This document shows, piece by piece, positions 58,403 to 64,000 of a stretch of DNA of 64,000 nt. Every line of letters begins with the position of its first letter. The first letter of the stretch is position 1. Both the position numbers and the translations under genes were made by a program. The notes under the pieces were generated by a model. That model made no database searches and was not told where the DNA came from. It saw only the letters and a list, made by a program, of their open reading frames with translations. Where the stretch lies: NCBI GenBank assembly GCA_963790525.1, contig CAWBOV010000003.1, positions 620,001 to 684,000 on the forward strand, read 5' to 3'. The stretch is from CAWBOV01 sp963790525. Its GTDB lineage: Bacteria > Actinomycetota > Actinomycetes > Mycobacteriales > Jatrophihabitantaceae.

Positions 58403-59491
58403 AGATCATCCTGTTCCGGTCCTCTTCAGCCTGCTCACCTCGATCCTCTGCACCCCGCTCGTCGTGCGGTACTTCCGCCGCCGCGGCTTCGGGCAGGAGA
58501 TCCGCGACGACGGCCCGCTGACGCACATGATCAAGCGCGGCACACCGACCATGGGCGGCGTGGCGATCGTCGGGTCGACCGTCGTCGGGTACGCCGCCGC
58601 GCACGTGGTGATGGCCTTCCGCTACCACCAGGGGCCGACGGCGTCAGGGCTGCTGCTGCTGTTCCTGATGGTCGGCCTCGGCGTCGTCGGTTTCCTGGAC
58701 GACTTCATCAAGGTCCGCCACCAGCGCAGCCTGGGGCTGCGGGCCCGGGCCAAGTTCGTCGGGCAGCTGTTCGTCGGCGTCGTCTTCGCGCGTGCTGGCG
58801 CTGCAGTTCCGCAACAAGTCGGGGCTCACGCCGGCGTCCACGCACCTGTCCTACGTCCGTGACATCAGCGAGATCGGGCTCGGCAGCATCGGCTTCGTCG
58901 TCCTCGCCTACCTGATCGTCACGGCCACGTCGAACTCCACCAACCTCACCGACGGCCTCGACGGTCTGGCCGCCGGCGCCGCGGTGATGGTCTTCGGCGC
59001 GTACACCCTCATCACCCTGCTGCAGTACCGCAACACCTGCGGCAACACGCCCGTCGGTGGCTGCTACTACGTCCGCGACCCGCTCGACCTCGCCCTCGTC
59101 GCGGCTGCCGCGATGGGCGCGTGCTTCGGCTTCCTGTGGTGGAACGCCGCGCCCGCGCAGATCTTCATGGGCGACACGGGGTCGATGTCGCTGGGCGGGC
59201 TGATGGCGGGGCTGGCGATCCTGTCCCACACCGAGTTGCTGCTCGTCGTCCTGGCGGGACTGTTCGCGATGGTCACCCTGTCGGGACTGATCCAGGCCGG
59301 CTGGTTCAAGCTCACCCGCTGGAACGACGGGAACCGGGATCAGAGCGTTCAAGATGGCACCCATCCACCACCACTTCGAGGTGTCGGGATGGGAGGAGGT
59401 CACGATCATCGTCCGGTTCTGGATCATCTCGGGCCTCGCGGTGGCGTTCGGGATCGGGCTCTTCTACGCCGAGTTCATCGGCTCCGGGTGA
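58399..59491 (+). CDS. mraY: Phospho-N-acetylmuramoyl-pentapeptide transferase, three frameshifts
   Basis: About 363 residues after repair. It attaches phospho-MurNAc-pentapeptide to undecaprenyl phosphate, forming lipid I in the membrane. Catalytic segments are TPTMGG, GFLDDFIKV, NSTNLTDGLDGLA and APIHHHFEVSGWEE. Shifts: one base missing near 58417 (KIIL to PVLFSLLTSIL), one extra near 58791 (VVFA to VLALQFRN), one extra G near 59338 (GNR to IRAFKMAPIHHHFE). The TGA at 59489 ends the restored frame. About ten membrane helices are readable. Confidence 0.92.
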
Positions 59492-59501
59492 GCGCGTACC
59501 G

Positions 59502-60943
59502 ATGACCACGACCCACCCCGGCGACGGGGAGACGGACCAGCCGCCCCTCGTCGTCGCCGGTCGGCGGGTGCTCGTCGTCGGCGTCCGCGTGGCCGGCGCC
59601 GCCACGGCGCGCGCCCTGCTGCGGCTCGGCGCGTCCGTCGACCTGGCCGACGACGTGCGGCTCCCCGCCGTCGACGAGCTGGCCGCGCTCGGCGCGAACT
59701 ACCTGGGCAGCCCGACCCGCCCGCCCGAGGGGACCGATCTGGTCGTCGCCTCGCCCGGTATCCGCATGGGCCTGCCGCTGTTCATCGCCGCACGCATGGC
59801 GGGCATCGAGGTGATCGGCGAGGTCGAGCTGGCCTGGCGGCTGCGCGGGCCGCAGGCGCCGCCGTGGCTCTGCGTGACCGGCACCAACGGCAAGACGACG
59901 ACCGTGCACATGCTCGAATCCATCCTGCGCGCGGCCGGACTGCGGACACTGGCCGTCGGCAACGTCGGCCTGCCGGTGATCGAGGCGGTCGTGACCGACC
60001 AGGTCTACGACGTCCTCGCCGTGGAGCTGTCGAGCTACCAGCTGGCCTGGTCGACCTCGGTCCGGCCGGCCGCCGGCGCGCTGCTCAACCTGGCACCGGA
60101 CCACCTGGACTGGCACGGTTCCATGGACGCCTACGCCGCCGCCAAGGTCGGTGTCTGGCGTGCCGGCGTCGCGGTCGGCAACGCCGACGACCCGGAGGTG
60201 GCCGGGCTGCTCGCGCTGGCACCGGCGCCGCTGCACGTGGCGTTCACCACCTCCCGCGAGCCGGAGGCCGGGGAGGTCGGCGTGTCCGGGGGCATGCTCG
60301 TCGACCGGGCCTTCTCCCCGTCCCGCCGCGAGCTCGCCGCGCTCGGTGAGGTGCGCCCGGCCGGGCGGCACAACGTGGCCAACGCCCTTGCCGCGGCGGC
60401 CCTCGCGCTGGCGTACGGCGTGCCCGCCGGCGCGGTCGCCACCGGGCTGCGCGACTTCGTCCCGGATCCCCACCGCAACGCCTTCGTCGCGAGCGTCGGT
60501 GGTGTGGACTACGTCGACGACAGCAAGGCCACGAATCCGCACGCGGCCCAGGCGGCGCTGGGTGCCTACCGCCGCGTCGTGTGGATCGGCGGCGGACAGC
60601 TCAAGGGCGTGGACATCGAGGAGTTCGTGGCCGGCATCGCCGCGCGGCCGGGTGTGCTGGCCGGGGCGGTACTGCTCGGGGCCGATCGCGGCGAGATCGC
60701 GGCGGCCCTGGCGCGACACGCGCCGGAGATCCCGGTGATCGAGGTGGCGAGGACCGACGATAGAGCGATGCTCGATGTCGTCCGCGCCGCCTCCTCCCTG
60801 GCGCGTCCCGGGCGACACCGTGCTGCTCTCGCCGGCGGCCGCGTCCTACGACATGTTCTCCGGCTACGCCGAGCGCGGCGAGCGCTTCGCCGAGGCGGTC
60901 CGCGCCCTGCCCGCGTCCCCGGGACCCCGGAGCCGACGCGTGA
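59502..60943 (+). CDS. murD: UDP-MurNAc-L-alanine:D-glutamate ligase, two frameshifts
   Basis: About 479 residues after repair. It adds D-Glu to UDP-MurNAc-L-Ala. N-terminal VLVVGVRVAGAATARAL binds the UDP substrate; VTGTNGKTTTVHML is the ATP site, followed by NLAPDHLDWHGSM and DDSKATNPHAA. An extra G near 60811 shifts LARPG to DTVLLSPAAASYDMF. A second extra base between about 60905 and 60935 is needed to reach TGA at 60941, which overlaps the ftsW GTG; otherwise murD would read straight into ftsW. Confidence 0.92.
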
Positions 60944-62451
60944 TCGCGACCCTGCGCCGGCGGGTGTCGGATCTGCGCTCGGGCTACCTGGACCGCCCGT
61001 TCACGTCGGTCCAGCTGCTGCTGCTCTCCGGCGGACTGCTGCTCCTGTTCGGGATCATGATGGCGACGTCGACGACCATCTCGGCGTCCCTGCACGACGG
61101 CAACCAGGGGACGTTCTGGTCCCAGCTGTTGAACGAGGGCACCTTCCTGATCGTCGGCCTGCCCGTGTTCTGGATCGGCCTGCGGCTGCCACCGCGGATC
61201 TACCGCTCGCTGGCCTACCCGCTGCTCGGCCTGGCGACGCTGCTCATGCTCGCGGTCCTGGTGCCGCACGTGGGGGTCCAGATCAACGGCGCCAGCCGGT
61301 GGCTGCGGCTCGGCCCGTTCCAGGTGCAGCCCAGCGAGTTCGCGAAGCTGGCGATGCTGGGTCTGGGGCGCGGACCTGCTCGCCCGCAAGGAGCAGATGC
61401 GCACGCTCACCCGGGCCCGCCCACATCCTCGTGCCGATCATTCCCGGGTTCGTGCTCATGTGCGCGCTGGTCATGGCCGAGCCGGACCTGGGCACGACTC
61501 TCTGCTTCCTGATCATCCTGATGGGCCTGTTGTGGACGGTCGGCCTGCCGCTGCGCTACTTCGGCGGCGTCTTCGCCGTCATCATCGCCGCCGTCACCCT
61601 GCTGGCGGTGCTGGAGCCCTACCGGCTGCAGCGCCTCACCTCCTACACCGACCCCTTCCGCGACCGCTCCGGCGCCGGCCTGCAGGCGGTCCAGGGCCTG
61701 TACGCGCTCGCCTCCGGCGGGATCTTCGGGGTGGGGCTGGGGTCCAGCACCTCCAAGTTCGGGTGGGTCCCCAACGCGAGCACCGACTACGTCTTCGCCG
61801 TGATCGGCGAGGAACTGGGGCTCATCGGGTGCCTGGTCGTGCTGGCCACGTTCGGGTTGTTCGCCTACACCGCGCTGCGGGTGGCCCGGCGCAGCGAGGA
61901 CGCGTTCATCCGCCTCGCCGCGAGCGGCACCGCGGTGTGGATCTGCGGCCAGGCGTTGATCAACATCGGGTACGTCACCGGGCTGCTGCCCGTCACCGGC
62001 ATCCCGCTGCCGTTCGTGTCCGCCGGTGGGACCTCGCTGGTGCTGACGATGGGCGTGCTCGGCATGCTGCTCTCCTTCGCCCGGCACGAACCCGCGGCGG
62101 TCAAGGCGGCGGGCAGGGCCGCCCGCGGTGGACGGCAGAGCCTGGCCATCCGCCTGCTCTGCCTCGGCGTTCCCTCCCTGCCTGCCAAGCGGAGCCGCGC
62201 CGCCCGCCCCGCCGCCCGCCCCCTGCCCGCCCGGCGCCCGTGCGGACATCGCAGCCGACATCGACGCCGGCCCCGGCCCGCCGCGCCGCTCCGGCCCCGG
62301 CCCCCGCGCGTCGTCCGCGCCCGCGCGCCGCCCCACCGCTCCTGCCGCCACCGCCCCGGTGGCCACCGCGCGCCGCGCTCCGCGGACCGCCGCATCCGCA
62401 CCGCTGCGCGCGACCGGCACCGACTCCGCCCGGGGCTACCGCTATGAGTGA
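60940..62451 (+). CDS. ftsW: SEDS-family glycosyltransferase FtsW, three frameshifts
   Basis: About 500 residues after repair, ten transmembrane helices. FtsW polymerises lipid II into septal glycan with FtsI. Conserved parts are INGASRWLRLGPFQVQPSEFAKL, MAEPDLGTTLCFL, GGIFGVGLGSSTSKFGWVPNASTDYVFAVIGEE (read in pieces) and LLPVTGIPLPFVSAGGTS. Extra bases lie near 61369 and 61423. A third near 62200 is inferred because the frame with good third-position GC over the Pro/Ala-rich tail ends at TGA 62449, not at 62447 in the other frame. GTG60940 overlaps the murD stop. Confidence 0.9.
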
Positions 62452-62475
62452 CGCCGCGACGAGCGGGCCGATGTC

Positions 62476-63561
62476 GTGAGCCGTTCCATTCTCGTCGCCG
62501 GGGGTGGGACGGCCGGGCACATCGAGCCGGCGCTGGCCTTCGCCGACGCCGTCCGCCGGCTGGACCCCGACGCGGCCGTCTCCGCCCTGGGCACCACGAA
62601 GGGGCTCGAGACCACGCTCGTCCCGGCCAGGGGCTACCCGCTGGAGCTCATCCCACCCGCGCCGCTGCCGCGGTCGCTGAACCTGGACCTGCTGCGCACG
62701 CCTGCCAAGCTGCGGGCCGCCGTGCAGGCCGCGGGCGCGGCGATCGATCGGACCGGCGCCGAGGTCGTCGTCGGGTTCGGCGGGTACGTGGCGCTGCCGG
62801 CCTACCTCGCGGCCCGTCGCCGGCACCTCCCGGTGGTCGTCCACGAGGCCAACGCCAAGCCCGGCCTCGCCAACCGCGTCGCCGCGCGGTTCACCACCCA
62901 CGTGTTCACCGCCAATGCCGACATCCGGCTGCCGCACGCCCGCGCGATCGGCATCCCGCTGCGTCGGGCGATCAGCACCTTGGACCGCCCTGCCGCCCGG
63001 CCCGCCGCGCGTGCCGCGTTCGGCCTGCTGCCCGACGCGCCGACGCTGCTGGTCACGGGTGGGTCGCAGGGGGCGCAGTCGCTCAACGGGGCGGCGCTGG
63101 GTGCCGCCGACGAGCTCCGAGCCGCCGGCGTCCAGGTGCTGCACGTCGTGGGGCCCAAGAACAGCGCGGTCGTGACCGCCCGCCCGGGCGAGGCGCCCTA
63201 CGTCGTCGTGCCCTACGTCGACCGGATGGACCACGCGTACGCCGCAGCGGACTTCGTGCTCTGCCGGTGCGGGGCGATGACCTGCGCGGAGCTCGCCGCC
63301 GTCGGCCTGCCCGCGGCCTACGTCCCGTACCCGCACGGCAACGGCGAGCAGCGGCTCAACGCACAGGCGATCGTGGCGGCCGGGGGAGGACTCCTCGTGG
63401 AGGACGCGGACTGCACACCGGAGTGGGTGCGGGCGAGCCTGATCCCGCTGCTGGCCAACCCGGCCCGGCTGGCGTCGATGGCGGCGGCCGCGGAGCGCGC
63501 CGGCGCCCGCGACGCCGACGAGGTGCTCGCGCGGGCCGTGCTGGAACTGGTGGCGCCGTGA
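62476..63561 (+). CDS. murG: UDP-GlcNAc:lipid I N-acetylglucosaminyltransferase
   Basis: A 361-residue GT28 enzyme that turns lipid I into lipid II at the inner membrane face. G-loop 1 is LVAGGGTAGHIEPALA, G-loop 2 is VVGFGGYVALPAY with HEANAKPGLANR, and the donor site is LLVTGGSQGAQSLN, FVLCRCGAMTCAELAAVGLP and PHGNGEQRLNA (UDP-GlcNAc contact Glu). The Arg-Cys-Gly-Ala segment is the family RSGA/RAGA variant. The gene is intact; GTG62476 starts 25 bp after ftsW. Confidence 0.95.
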   Translation: MSRSILVAGGGTAGHIEPALAFADAVRRLDPDAAVSALGTTKGLETTLVPARGYPLELIPPAPLPRSLNLDLLRTPAKLRAAVQAAGAAIDRTGAEVVVGFGGYVALPAYLAARRRHLPVVVHEANAKPGLANRVAARFTTHVFTANADIRLPHARAIGIPLRRAISTLDRPAARPAARAAFGLLPDAPTLLVTGGSQGAQSLNGAALGAADELRAAGVQVLHVVGPKNSAVVTARPGEAPYVVVPYVDRMDHAYAAADFVLCRCGAMTCAELAAVGLPAAYVPYPHGNGEQRLNAQAIVAAGGGLLVEDADCTPEWVRASLIPLLANPARLASMAAAAERAGARDADEVLARAVLELVAP

Positions 63562-63578
63562 CCGAGGAGGAGCCACAG

Positions 63579-64000
63579 ATGCGGGACCGGCCGCAGTCGG
63601 CCTACGAACGCCCCGACGGCTGGGCCGCGCCCGGTGCCGCCCTCGTGCGCAGCGCGGCCACCGACCGGGTCCCCGAGCTGGGTGAGCTGGGCCGGGTGCA
63701 CATCGTCGGGATCGCCGGCGCCGGGATGAGCGGCCTGGCCCGCATCCTGCTCGCCCGCAACGTCGTCGTCAGCGGCTGTGAGGCCCGCGAGTCCGACACG
63801 GTCACCGCCCTGCGCGCGCTCGGCGCGGACGTCCGGATCGGGCACGCGGTCGATCACCTCGACGACGTCGACACCGTCGTCTACTCGACCGCGATCCCCC
63901 CGCGGCACATCGAGCTGGTCGCCGGCGCGCGAGCGCGGGCTGCCGGTGCTGCGCCGCGCCTCCGCGCTGGCCGCCGCCATCGCCGACCGGCGCGGGATCG
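63579..64000 (+). CDS. murC: UDP-MurNAc:L-alanine ligase, cut by window edge, one frameshift
   Basis: The first 140 or so residues of MurC, which starts the stem peptide by adding L-Ala to UDP-MurNAc. RVHIVGIAGAGMSGLARILL is the UDP-binding Rossmann motif and VDTVVYSTAIPPRHIELVA follows. An extra base near 63925 moves the reading to ARERGLPVLRRASALAAAIADRRGI, which continues to the edge. ATG63579 is preferred for its GGAGGAG site 7 nt upstream; GTG63558, overlapping the murG stop, is in the same frame and possible. Confidence 0.9.
   Translation, partial: MRDRPQSAYERPDGWAAPGAALVRSAATDRVPELGELGRVHIVGIAGAGMSGLARILLARNVVVSGCEARESDTVTALRALGADVRIGHAVDHLDDVDTVVYSTAIPPRHIELVAGARARAAGAAPRLRAGRRHRRPARD

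Noticed and set aside
59502..62451. A MurD-FtsW fusion protein
   Set aside because: In the shifted frame no stop separates them, but a TGA at 60941 in the third frame overlaps GTG60940 exactly as at other junctions, so a second indel in murD is more likely.
1..64000. Mobile elements, prophage, CRISPR arrays, tRNA or rRNA genes
   Set aside because: No transposase, integrase, terminal inverted repeat, array or recognisable tRNA/rRNA sequence was seen; composition is even and gene order is that of a conserved chromosomal block.

Overview
The window is about 70% GC with tightly packed genes, many GTG starts and GTGA/ATGA stop-start overlaps. It contains a PASTA-kinase, class II DAHP synthase, PimB, DUF3040 and split lycopene cyclase gene set, so it comes from an actinobacterium (Actinomycetota). 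From memory, the gene order closely follows the M. tuberculosis block from ctaE-trpD (Rv2193/Rv2192c) down to the murC end of the division and cell-wall cluster. I cannot place it to genus.

Layout. 1-6.8 kb: ctaE (cut by the window edge), an aldo/keto reductase, a CtaG-like oxidase assembly protein, a receiver-like protein, trpD, a stand-alone RAM protein, an exonuclease/GIY-YIG nuclease and a thioesterase. 6.8-20.6 kb: a four-cysteine mini-protein, a c-di-AMP riboswitch driving an NlpC/P60 hydrolase, PimB, an acyl-CoA ligase, a FhuF-like reductase, an SDR, SRPBCC, an ArsA ATPase, a ROK glucokinase, a phosphodiesterase-fold protein, an esterase, an acyltransferase and a DEDD exoribonuclease. 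20.6-31.8 kb: phosphofructokinase with PPi-type residues, UppP, a two-component system, DAHP synthase, threonine aldolase, endonuclease IV, a PknL-type kinase, a spermidine-synthase-like protein and an Rv2175c-like DNA-binding protein. 31.8-37.5 kb: a carotenoid module (crtYc-crtYd facing idsA-crtI-crtB), metF and a GNAT. 37.5-42.4 kb: sulfur assimilation (leader peptide, sulfite reductase, zinc-ribbon protein, cysH, and divergent cysC and cysG). 42.4-45.8 kb: a LexA-boxed HEPN gene, a methyltransferase, DNA polymerase IV and DUF3040. 46-50.7 kb: a moxR-DUF58-transglutaminase operon. 51-64 kb: the dcw cluster mraZ-rsmH-ftsL-ftsI-murE-murF-mraY-murD-ftsW-murG-murC (cut by the window edge).

How the genes work together. 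Most of the right half makes and controls the cell envelope: lipid II precursors and division proteins (dcw), undecaprenyl phosphate recycling (UppP), a peptidoglycan hydrolase gated by c-di-AMP, a PASTA kinase, and PimB and acyltransferase for phospholipid glycolipids. The sulfur block reduces APS to sulfide and makes siroheme for its own reductase. The HEPN/dinB neighbourhood looks tied to DNA damage.

Sequence quality. At least eleven conserved genes are broken by single-base indels, clustered at 3.0-4.4, 33.7-37.9 and 52.8-63.9 kb. Because essential genes such as murD, mraY and ftsW are hit, and the protein resumes at once in the neighbouring frame, I read these as sequencing or assembly errors, not gene decay. 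A second recurrent signal is a TAnnnT hexamer 6-8 nt before the start codon of many unit-leading genes, the signature of leaderless transcripts.
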